Shown here piece by piece: positions 1 to 10,991 of a DNA stretch of 64,000 nt (position 1 is its first letter; each line of letters starts with the position of its first letter). The stretch is taken from NCBI GenBank assembly GCA_016802295.1, contig JAESIW010000129.1, positions 146,306-210,305 of the forward strand, in the 5' to 3' direction. This stretch comes from Brachionus rotundiformis (Eukaryota > Rotifera > Eurotatoria > Ploima > Brachionidae). The translations under genes were made by a program, and so were the position numbers. Below the pieces are notes generated by a model, which saw nothing but the letters and a program-made list of their open reading frames with translations, searched no databases and had not been told where the DNA came from.

Positions 1-384
1 ATTCCTACACAAATTTATCAATCCATTAGAGAAGATTAATTTATTTTTACGAATAAGAAATAATTTTTTCCTTTTAAATTTTTTCTAAGGACTGAAAAGA
101 TCAGACATGGTGCACTATAGATCAGGTACCAAATTAAATAATTAACACTAGGTAAATAAAAAAGTAATTACAAAAAGATGGATGGGAGGTATATAAAGTT
201 ATATCTGAATAGAGTAATTTTTTTAGCATAATTGTATTCAAGTTAAAGGCTTAAGTACATTTGCCAAGTTTTGCTTAACCTGAGATCTTCTTTAACATTT
301 GAATATGAAATTTAGATAAAATTTTCTTCCAAATTAACTCAATATTAGACTGCCCTAAAGGGCAGCCTTCTTTAATTTGTTATA
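1..384. other. Upstream/5' flank of the MRTF gene
   Basis: AT-rich DNA with no convincing coding exon. A short perfect hairpin lies at 350-365 (7-bp arms CTGCCCT/AGGGCAG around AA), 19 bases before the chosen ATG. It is a GC-rich island in AT-rich DNA and could sit in the 5'UTR. Further 5' exons of MRTF may lie outside the window. Confidence 0.4.
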
Positions 385-3300
385 ATGCAGCCTTCATCAG
401 TATTAATTGTGCCGGCTTCATCATCTCAAACCACTGAGCCAAAGTCTACAGTCATTATTTTACCAAATTTCATACCACTTAATAATACTGTTAAAAGTAG
501 TGCTAGACCGGTAAAAAAAGAACGGCTAATTAAGCCAAATCTGAAGCCCAAGCCGGACACTGGGTCCAAAGTAGATCTGGTTCTGCCCAAGCCACAAAAA
601 CGACGCAGGTCTCGCTCGGGCCTCCAGTCCAAAAAGCAGAGACCTGAGCCTGTAAGCGTTAAACGAGAGAAAATAGACGTAGGACCGGAAATAGTAGAAC
701 CGGTCTTTAAGACAGATTTTTCACAAAAATTATTCGGTGAGTAGCCCGGATATAATGTTTATTTGTATCTATGTTTAAATTGTTTTTATCAAGTTTGGAA
801 TTTATTTAAGATAAAGCTCAAATTATTATTTTCTCCATAAAAAAATCATATTATCAGCATATAACATAATTTTGTTTAAGACTCAATTGATTATTTATCG
901 ACAAATTGGAACAACATATATTCTATTGGAAACAATACAGATCCAAAAGTACTTGAAAAATTCAGACAATTTCACTGTGCTGATTGTTTAAAATCATTCC
1001 AAGAACAACAGCACCAACCAGTTAGAATGAACTCTCCTCCGCCTCCGCTACAGCCCATTTTCGAAGACACCATCACTGGTCTGAGCAACTACTTTGGTCC
1101 AGGTTCGGGTCAGACGACCAACCTGCGGATCTTGCCACAAAGCGATGCCTCTAATTTCAAGGCGCCAAATAGCCAGGAGACTTATAATTTAGATTTACAG
1201 GAAAAAAAATTATGTAATTTAATTTGTATTTAATATAAATTATAGCTAGGAAATTATTTTTTAAAGCTCTAAGCAGGAAATTAGCTCAACGAAGGCCAAA
1301 ACAGGAATTGGTTGAAAGAGGCATTCTACCATGTAAGATTTTTGCTTTAAATGAAAAAACAGCTGCTTTAAATTTTCAAAAATGTAGCTTCTCGTCTGCC
1401 AATGCAACATTATGATCAATTAAAGCATCTAGAAAAAGCCCAGGTACTTGTCAGACTAAAATGTATCCAAACCTGATTTTAAAACTATTTAAAATTAAAT
1501 TCCCAGTTTTTATTTTATTTATGTTTGAAATAATATTTTCACATATTAACTTAGATTAAAATTATTATTTTTGATTTATAGATCTATTAATACTCGAACT
1601 GATTATTTATTAAGTTTTTGAGCTAAATATTTTATTTATATAACTTGCTTTTACATAATATTTTGAAATTTTTGTTTCTTTTGAGCTTGATATAAAATCC
1701 AGTTCAAATTTCAAATAAAAAAAAAGTAAGATTTTAAGTTTATTGAATTCTCATATGTTTTATATTTTTAATTTAAAAAATGTTTTACAAAAAATCTCTT
1801 TAGATAAATGGAATAGAGCCTTTTGAAAAATCCCAAATGAAAAATAATGATCTAAATATTCAAGATTAAAATACTGCTATGCATAAATTAATAAGATAGC
1901 TTTTTAGACTCGGTTTTATTAAAAAGAATCAAACATAAAAATAAATATATTCCATTTAATTAAATTTTAAGTTGATAATTATTTAAGAAACAAAATTTTA
2001 TTAAAAAAGATATTAAATTTTCGAAAGTGTTACATAAATAGGAGTAAATTTAATAAGAAAAGAATTTCTAAATTGGTAGATGATTTGTAGCTTAATTTTC
2101 TAATGATTGATTATTGAGTTTTCATAAAATTGTTGTTTTAAAACTAGATAGGCTTTTTTATATATGTGAAATAGCGATGAGAATATAATTAATATTATTC
2201 CAAAGTTTGCTCAACTTCCCCAAGCACTTAAACCAAAAAAAAAATCTTCATAATTTATATTGCCAATTTACTACCAACATTACAACTTCGCTTTAATTCT
2301 GCAAATGTTTTGTGTTAAGAAAATGCCAAATAAATTAACTACACGATCTTAACTAATTAAAACATCAAAATTTTTCTTATCAATAAGAAATTTTCCGCAG
2401 AAATTAATCGCTAAAAAAATGAGCTTTAATTAAAACAACAATCCATCATTTAGGATTCTTTATAGAAGGTAATTTTAATAATTTATCAGCAACAAGGCTC
2501 ATAGATATATTCTAAAATTATTCATAGAGTTCAATAAAAATTCGTAAACACTGCTTTTTTATCTCTTTCTTTCTCTATCTTTCTCTCTCTCTCTCTCTCT
2601 CTCTCAAATAAAATCTCAAAATAATCTATTGACCTATCTTAAACTGAGAAATCCATCTAATTCTTAATGAATTTTGATATCAGAATTCCATTTTTATTCG
2701 AGTAATGTTCGTGGTTCTAAATCAGGTTGGATATTTTTAAACTTCTAATTTTAAAAATTTAATCCTTGACCAAAAATATTTGTCTAGCTTCAGGACATAT
2801 TGGAAAACAAGCTTGAAAGGCGGCCGAACAGAGAAATACTGGTACAAAAGAACATCTTGCCAGATTCCAAAGCAGCACCTTCGCTGCAGCTGAAATGCAA
2901 TGAGCTTAAAAGAGCTCGCTTAGCAGACGATCTTAATGAAAAATTGGCCAAGCGACCAGGTCCCTTGGAACTGGTCGAGTCTGGCATTCTAATTTCGCCC
3001 GATACCAGCTTAACTGAGGCGATCAAGGGTGGAAAAATCATATATCCAAAAACATCTCTGGTGAGCAGGCACCATCCATACACCAGAGCCGAGTACCCAA
3101 ATGACTCTAATCTAAACTTTAACTTTAACTCGACTGATAACGATGATAGCAATGCCAGTCAAACGAGCACATCTACCACCAAAACCATGGCATCTATGTC
3201 CTCTTCATCTATCGCTTCATTTAACTTCCTATCTCAAAACGACACAGATAAAAACTTATCTTCGCCTTTTAACCCAGAATTGGTTGATTCGCCCAGCAAG

Positions 3301-5249
3301 ATGTCAAACAAATCAGGCAGCTCGCGCAAGCTCAAATCAGCACTGAGCTCCTCTAATCCAACATCGAGCAAATCGAACAAAAAAACCCTCATATTTCATC
3401 AATACTTGGGACCTAACCAAAAAAGTTCCAAGACCACTATAAAATCGCAACAAAAGCCTGCTAGAATAAAATCAAAATCGTCCAGCTCATCTTTAATTAG
3501 CGAAATTACTTCAAATGAGATTAACTCGGACAATAACAGCAATGACAGCGTTAACTACGAGCCTCAAGAGGAACTAAATGCCTACAAAATACGCCTGGAA
3601 CAGCAAAAAATGTATTTATCATTTAATAATAGTCCAAGACAATCTGAAAGTGTGGATACTGAACCAGAGAACACCAAAAGTGAGCCAAGCGCTAACTTTG
3701 TCATGTCTAATCAACCAATTCAACTAGTACCAATAGGTGACGTTAAGTTAATGGACAATTTTCAAAGTTTGATCACCAATGGCTTAGTGCCTATTCGAAC
3801 TATATCTCTGGTAAATAGTGCGGATGGTTCTAATCCAGCATTTGGTGCTGAGCCGAGTGTTAAAATGGAGATTAATAATGAAGCTAAAAAAGAGGAAAAT
3901 GGTTTGAACCTTGAGGAAATGAGTGTTAACAAGCTTAGAGAAGAGTGCTCGAGGCGCAAATTGTCCAAATCAGGCGTGAAGCAAAAGCTTATTGAGCGCC
4001 TAAAAGAGTACACCAAGAAAGAGCTAAGTAAACAAGTAATTAAATCGCCGGATTCAGGCGTAAATTTGGACAATTCGCCAAGTCTGGCTTCGTGCGATTC
4101 GAGCCCGATATGCAGACGGCAAATTTCCAAATCGGGAAATTTGGACAATTTTTTTGATGTTTTAAATGTTGAGACCATGGGCAGCGAAAACAAGGCTGTC
4201 AATGAAAAAGATCTATCTCAAACTGCGCTCACTCTGGAACAGTCGCTCAAAAACTCCACCGAACTACTAAAACAGCTTTCGTCCGCCGGACAGCTCGACC
4301 ATTTGCACATGTTGGAAAAACAGATGCAACAGTCTATGCAGCTGATCGAAAAGCTGAAACTGGCCAGCAAACAATCTGGTCCACAATTGAACAGTGAACA
4401 AATCACAGAGACTAATAATCAAATAAATAAATTAAGAGTAGTTAATAGCATGCCTTCTAACCTAAGAGATCTTGGACATGGATCTTTCCTGGATACATTT
4501 GGTTTCCAAGACAAAAATTTATGTACAAAGTACGCACAAATTCCATTATTTTATTTATTTTTTGTATTTTATTTATTATTAAACTAGTCAAAAACTCAAA
4601 GCTGAAAATATTTGGAAAAAATTTGGATCACTTAATTCAAACCTTAGATCAACTTTTCCCCTTTAAATAGTTTAAAAAAAATTAATTAATTACTAGATCT
4701 AAATATAATTTAAACTAATTTAAAGTTTTGAAAATAATAATTAATTTTTTAAATTTTAGAGCGGTTGACGATTCTCTCGCAAGAGCTAGTGACTTAAGCA
4801 TTCCGATATTAGTTAACTCTGATTTGAACAATACAAGTTTAATCAAGTCTGATCAAAATTCATCAAACAATTATTTGCCAAATGAAGAAAATAAACCATC
4901 TCTATTTTCGCACAATTCTTTACAAGAGCTTTCATCCAATCCACACGGAAATTTATTCTCAACTAGTTTGCCAAACACGCAAACAAACCTAGAAATGGAT
5001 TGGAATGATCAGGAAATTTTTCAGCTGTGCCAAGATTTGAACGATGGCGGAAATTTTATGCAATTTAACCAAACAAACAGTAGTCAAAATGGCATGTCAC
5101 AACCGAACAATCAGCACCAATTCATATCAGACGCCAGAGCCACAGATCCACTTCTGAACGCCAATGATGTCAATTATTTGTCATGGGACATTTTGGAACC
5201 GGATTACAACCAATTAATGAATGGATACTTACAAAGCCCGACTATATGA
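385..5249 (+). CDS. MRTF: Myocardin-related transcription factor (MRTF), six-exon model
   Basis: Actin-regulated coactivator of SRF: in this family G-actin binds the RPEL repeats and holds the protein in the cytoplasm. Model exons: 385-736, 881-1213, 1246-1332, 1388-1443, 2788-4522, 4762-5249 (about 1016 aa); phases match at every join. RPEL1 is RRPKQELVERGILP near aa 244-257. RPEL2 is RRPNREILVQKNILP near 287-301. The highly conserved RARLADDLNEK block and RPEL3 (KRPGPLELVESGIL) follow. A SAP domain lies near aa 650-686 (LEEMSVNKLREECSRRKLSK), and a leucine-rich coiled coil near 755-805. A Ser/Asn-rich C-terminus is the likely activation domain. The first ATG is uncertain because RPEL1 lies about 240 residues in, and other 5' exons may exist. 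The last intron could use a donor at 4530 instead of 4523. Family assignment is secure; exact ends are less so. Confidence 0.9.
2562..2605. repeat. CT microsatellite in MRTF intron 4
   Basis: An impure CT-rich stretch leads into a pure (CT)n tract at 2582-2605. It lies about 180 bases before the acceptor of the large MRTF exon, in the only long intron of that gene (1444-2787). The rest of this intron is plain AT-rich sequence with nothing recognisable. Confidence 0.9.
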
Positions 5250-6003
5250 TATCTTGTTGTGTACATAATTTTGATATTTGAAGCTATTTGTGGACATTTA
5301 AAATGTAAATTGAGCACAGATTTTAGTTATTTAGAGTAGCTTTGAATAGCCAACTCCTCTTAGGTGATTCGGTGTGCTAAAATTTTGTTTTGAATTATTT
5401 ATTATACAGATTTTTAAACTCGACTAGGCTAAGAATTTTTCTATTTATTTTACTTTTTTTGTTCAACTAAATTGCTTTAAAATATTAGTTTAAATATGTT
5501 TAATTTTTGATTTGGTTTTTTAATTTTAGCCCTTATAAATATGTTCATATGTTTTGAAAAAAAAATGAAATCAACATTATATTCGCACTAATTGTTAAAT
5601 TATACGATTTTTATATCGACTTGAGTCAAATATAAAATTTAATTACTAATAAAACCTTTGAAATAATCTATGTTTATTTATCTCCTAGTCATGTTTGCAT
5701 CAGACTAAATTAAAAATTTTTGAATGTAATCATTAAAATGAATAGATAATTTTCTTTTTTAAACATAAGTTTTGATACAAGAAACACTTTTATTTAATTT
5801 AGTTTTAAAATTAAACGAAAATTTCAACACCTGTTACAATCCAGACACCATTACCATCTAATATTTTAAACTGTACATAATTTATAAATCGTTATCAAAA
5901 AAGTGAATGTTTAGTCAAAAAAATTTTTTTGATAACAGAAAATTTGGCTAAAATTAGCTGCCAAAAATATTTGCCTGACCAAAAAATTAAAATTAATGAT
6001 TAG
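5250..6003. other. 3' flank of MRTF
   Basis: AT-rich non-coding sequence. A canonical AATAAA at 5648-5653 is a plausible poly(A) signal for MRTF. No gene seen. Confidence 0.4.
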
Positions 6004-6690
6004 TTCTACTGTGCCTATGTAAGACCCCACCTGGAATACGCCGCTGTTGTGTGGTCCCCGCCTAGCAAGAAAGATGCCAAGATGCTGGAGCAAGTGCAGA
6101 GGAGAGCCACCAAACTAGTGCCACGTATCAAGAACTGGCGCTATGAAGATCGCCTTGCCGTCCTCGGTCTTACTTCCCTCCATGAGCGCCGGGTACGTGG
6201 AGACCTGATCCAGATGTTTAAGCTCGCCAACCACATCAATGAAGTGGAATGGGTATACCCTCTGGTTCCAGCAAACTCACTCTCCCTCACCGGACCGGCC
6301 AGAGGCATCAGAGGTCATGCGAGAAGACTATCTGGCCAGGCCTCCACCAAATGTCTACAAAGAGCCAATACATTCACGAACAGAGTGGTTAATGAATGGA
6401 ACGCCCTGCCTGCCTGCGTCGTCAACGCCACCTCGGTAAACCAGTTCAAGAACCGATACGACGCCTTTCGGTCTTGTACCCAAACTACCGCTCCATAGGC
6501 ACAGACAACAATGATGAATCCCAGTTTTTATTTTTTAATATTTCTAACTCCTTTAACCCTAAAATTCTTATTGTATATTTCTATCAGTCTTTTATCTCAT
6601 TATGTGCAACGAGCTACCATAGGCGACCTCTCATGTAGGCCGCCTCCGCAAGCTAGTCTTGCTGTAGCTTTTTTATAATAATAATTAGTT
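6004..6690 (+). mobile_element. 5'-truncated LINE fragment (C-terminal end of a non-LTR retrotransposon ORF2)
   Basis: An open frame from 6004 to the stop at 6496-6498 encodes the domain that follows the reverse transcriptase in Jockey/CR1-type LINEs: YVRPHLEYAAVVW, then LEQVQRRATKLVP, LGLTSLHERRVRGDL and NRVVNEWNALP. No RT or endonuclease domain precedes it, so the copy is 5'-truncated. The stretch is visibly GC-richer than its flanks and has no internal stop. A GC-rich 3' tail continues to about 6665 and then runs into T-rich and ATAATAATAA sequence, a typical LINE 3' end. The same domain occurs at 30142-30560 but is clearly diverged, so the two copies belong to different lineages. It is unlikely to be functional. 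Confidence 0.85.
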
Positions 6691-8807
6691 TAATAATTCG
6701 ATTCATTGTGCTTGTAATCTTATTCTAAATGGTTTAGAACTTTTGATTTTTCTATTCATTAAATATAAAAAGCATAGCATTTGAAAATAAATTTTATTAG
6801 ATAATATTTTTTTTTCTCATTGTTGCTAATGGCTTTATTTATAAAATGGTCATTATTTAGCAATCTTAAATATGATATAAGCAAAAAAACACTTAATTTC
6901 TATTTAAAGATGAATAAAAATATTTTTCAAGCATTAACTTCTCTAAACTTAATAGAAATGTAAGACTTTTTGCTACTTGAATATTGCCAATTCGGAATTA
7001 AAATATCTTCAAGCCATTTGACATATTTAGTTCTATACATTTCTTATGGTACCATTAATTTCTTTAATTTATATCAAAAATATTATGGAATGGACACAGT
7101 TATTGGAAAGGTCCTAAATTAAAAGATTGTTTAATATTGGTATCCAAAAGTATTATTTAAAAAAATACTGTGAAGTAAAGTTTTTTTAGTTTTTAAAAAT
7201 ATATGTTTTTGAAATAATGGCACAGTTTTTCGTATTTGTAGTTAATTCTGCAAAATTGAGTAGTTCTTTTTCCATCCATTTAATTGAAAGAGGAGATTTT
7301 TAAAAAACGGTAGGATATCTTCAAATAAAAATTAACCATCTATCTATCTATCAAATAATCAAATGAAAAATTACATTCAACTACTTTAAAAAGAGTTAAA
7401 TTAAAATTTTTTATCAAGTTAAATTTATGATTAAATTAAAATCTTAAATTAAATTAAACTAATAAACACTTTTGGAAGATGAGCTTTCCAAAGTTAATAA
7501 GGACTTAAACAAGTCTTAAAAGAAATGGAAAAAGATACCCAAACAACTCATAATTTAATTAAAGCTATGAATTTAAATTGTTATTGACTTGATCTAAACC
7601 TTCCTGTCAGAGAAAAACAAAGAGCTGTTTTTGAATGTTTATCTCTGAATTTACCTCTAAGCGAATCAGTTTTTGGCATAATTATACTTAAAGTTTTGAA
7701 ATGGTTTTGATATAAAATACATCTAAATATGGTAAAGTTTACCGTACAAAAATTTAAAGCATCCAAGCTTTATTATTCATTCGCAGCATAGTCGATCTAT
7801 TAGGACTGATCAATCTTGAGAGTAACTAGACCAGAAAAAGAAGGTTGATTGGCTTTATCCAATTACCCAGTCTAGATTTTTTTAATCTCAGATATCGCTG
7901 CGTCATTGAAAATAAGAAAACCAGTAGACATATTGTTCTGCACGACTAGAGTATCCATATAATGGAATTGTTTACCATTAGGAGTTAAAGAATAAATTAT
8001 TCTAAGAGAAAGTAGTTGCTTATTTATAAGCTGAATTAAAATATGAATTAAATCTCCCATAGCTAAGTACGAATCCACGCTTATAATTAGGAAAAACAAA
8101 TTTGCGTCTTTGCCAATGTCATCAATGTGATCTTCTTAAAAATTGATGGAAAAATAAATTATAACCTATTAAAAAGAGATTATTTTTATGGTATTTTAAA
8201 TATTTGTTTTAATTTAGAATGTTTGAAGATGATTTTATTAACCAGTTTTTTAATGTTAAATATTGAGAAAGATGAGATACTTGAATGTTATGAATATTAA
8301 ACTTAATTTTTAGGGAATAACAATAAACTTTTTTAAACAATGCAAACATTTTCTACAATAAATAAAACAATTTTATCTTTTTAAATTTTACTATTTTAAC
8401 TTAAAGTGATTTTTTAATCCTTAATCAAATACTTTTTTGCATAAAAAATTAACTTTTATCAACAAATTAGCAAATTTTAATTAAAAAAAAATTGAGCAAT
8501 CTAGAATAAAGTTAAATAGTTAGCTAATATCTAGACAAATATAATTAATTCATAATTTAAAGGAAAATTATCTTTTTAAACTAACCTCTGTTTTTTGCCA
8601 AATTTTACAGTTTGTACGTGATTAAAGCCTGTAAATTGGGATACTTTTACTCAAGAATGATTCATTTTAAAAAATATCAAATTTTTTGTTTGAAAAATTT
8701 AAGATCTATCATTTTAAATTGTAATTTAATAAACTTTATTAAGAACAAAGTTATAAAAAAGGATAAAGTGTTTTTTCTTTAATTTTAGAATCATCACTCT
8801 TAGGAAA
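6691..8807. other. Intergenic, AT-rich; possible decayed element
   Basis: No supported gene. A TCTA-type short tandem repeat sits near 7338-7352. The stretch 7560-8100 is less AT-biased and holds short overlapping open frames on both strands, with no motif I recognise. It may be a decayed transposable element. Confidence 0.3.
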
Positions 8808-9768
8808 ATGCTTTTCTTAGTGATTCAAATGCTTTTATTAAGCAAACCAAGCTTTGAAGCTGCAGCATGCAACAATCAGTATAATGGTACGACACAAAAT
8901 TTCCAAGATATTTTCCTTGGTCGATGCTATTATTACATAAATATATTACACAAAGATAATTGTGAAATAAAATCGGCTAATTTGAATTGCACTAAAATTT
9001 GGGATGAATTTTCACGAGTTGTAGTAAACAAAAGCCCGTGTGAGGTCTCAGTGGAAGACTTCGATCGATTTGTGCAATTGACACATCACCCATATCCCAA
9101 TGGTAGCTCAGTTTTCTGGTCTGGAACTTACGAAATGGCCCATCAGAGTAAAAAATCTACATTTTTTTAACAATAATTTTTATTTCTAAGTTTGTTTAGT
9201 CTCCAGATTAAAAGGTGACTGGACTTTGGAAGATACACTAAGTGGATATTTGTTAGATGGACTCAGCTTTTGCTCAGACAGCAAGAGTAGCAACTTTTTG
9301 ACAATTTGTCCTTCCGATTGTGTCACTCGAAATAATCCATTTTGGAATGCGGTATCCAAAAATTATGCTTCGAAAGCAAATGGAAAAGTTGTTGCCATTC
9401 TGAATGGAACACGAAGCTCTGGAGCTTTGTCGAATTACAGCACTTTTTTCAACTACGAACTTCCTTCAATGAATTTCAAAAACATAAACAGCTTTCAGGT
9501 TGTACTTTTGCATTCGTCTGGTACGCCCAAATTTGAGACTTGCCAAAACCCTAAAACTTTACATATTCTCAGCGACATTTTACAGTCCAAAAACATCGCC
9601 TACGAATGTATTGATGACAATTTTTATTTAAATAATTTCAAGTGTTGGCAAAATGAGAATTCACCTGAGTGCCAAAAATTTTTTACAGCGTTTAGTAAAT
9701 CATCTAGCTTAATTCCATTTTGGCACTCAATAATAGCGTTGACAGCTTTTAATTTTCTATTTTTTTAG
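8808..9768 (+). CDS. ADP-ribosyl cyclase / CD38-like ectoenzyme, GPI-anchor type
   Basis: Likely makes cyclic ADP-ribose from NAD, and possibly NAADP, the calcium-mobilising messengers of this family. Two exons, 8808-9147 and 9200-9768, give 302 aa. An N-terminal hydrophobic segment (LFLVIQMLLL) looks like a signal peptide. Family hallmarks in order: FWSGTYEMAHQ (active-site Trp region), TLEDTLSGYLLDGLSFC (conserved Glu-Asp pair), PFWNAVSKNYA (second Trp), then VVAILNGTRSSGALSNYSTFFNYEL, written here as NGTR...NYEL, where the Glu aligns with the catalytic Glu of CD38. Cysteines are plentiful, as expected for a disulfide-bonded ectodomain. The last residues (IIALTAFNFLFF) are hydrophobic with no following basic tail, which suggests a GPI anchor rather than CD38's N-terminal membrane anchor. 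An acceptor-like site ends at 8788, 19 bases before the ATG. Confidence 0.88.
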
Positions 9769-10991
9769 GGTTTATTTTTATTTAACTATTATATTTAATT
9801 CAATTTATTTATAAATAAAAAATAGATAATCTTTCGATTGAATAATTTATCAAATAAATAGGTATTTTGAAAGAGAAATTTATTTTCTTAATTTCTTCAA
9901 TAATTGAATCAAATTAAGTGCTTGCTATGAATTTCTTGAAAGCTTTTTCTTCCACTTAAGAGGCCTTATTAAATTTTAAATGTTTATTGTTTTAAAAACA
10001 ACTCCAAGTCTGCTAATTTAATTGAGCTTAAATAAAAACTTATTTATTTAAAGAGTGAACATTTAAAGTTAGTTTAAAGTCTCTTTTATTTATTGATTTG
10101 ATTTTTAATCTAGTTCTAGATTGATTATTTGGTAGATTTTCTAATAGTTTATTTAAGAGAATTCATATGATGCAATAGAAAACTTTATTTATTGAATAAA
10201 CACTGTTTTTAATGAGAAAATTTGTTTTAGGTCCTAGTAGTGATATCGTGTACCCGCCTGGATTGATCAGCTGCGTAACTATTAGCTTTGGGATATTTTA
10301 TAACTATATTTCCAAGCAACAATGCAAAATAAATCAAATTTTTATTAAAGAGTTTAAGTTTCCCTATAATGTCATTGAAAATTACATGGAAACCCAATAA
10401 AAACATTATTATCGCTAGAAAGAATTTATCTAAAATTAAATTTTCCGTAAATAAGATGAAAATTAATCAAAATTTAAGCTTTTTTTCCCTTTGTTACTGG
10501 CAAACAATTTCTTTAATATAATCTTAAATTTGATTTATTGCTTCTTAAATGTAACAAGAGTTAAACTCAGGTTTCCATGTCTAATTATTCGTCAATCTAC
10601 AGCCATAAACAAACTTTTAATCAGCTAAATTAAAGCTTTTTAATTCTTGACAAATTATAAAAACCATAAAAAATTGTTGTCAGTAACATTTTGTTGAGAA
10701 AGAGGGCTTTTCTTGAATTTTAACTCAAATTATTAACTTATTTGTATTTGCACAATTTTATGACAACTTTTAAACAATTTTTCTGAGCTTTGTTGAAACG
10801 TTTTACCATAAAATTTGTTTTAGTTACTGATTAATTTCTTACCTTTATAAAAAAAAAAGTTAATAATAGGAATATTTATAAACTATTCTCAAACTTCTTA
10901 TGTAGAAATCATTCATTTTTCTCATACAAACAAATTATAAATTTGTTGATCATTTTGTCTCCAATTAGATAAGCACACTTGTTATTGAATA
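9769..10991. other. Intergenic, AT-rich
   Basis: No supported gene. A 62-codon open frame at 10212-10400 sits in a slightly GC-richer patch (10230-10295) but resembles nothing I know. Just before the next gene, a pyrimidine-rich stretch ends in an acceptor-like CCAATTAG at 10961-10968. Confidence 0.4.

Noticed and set aside
7581..8099. Overlapping short minus-strand frames (61 and 75 codons)
   Set aside because: No motif recognised and frames are broken; at most a decayed transposon, not a gene I can name.
10212..10400. 62-codon open frame in a slightly GC-richer patch
   Set aside because: No recognisable domain, no supported neighbours, and a short length that chance explains.
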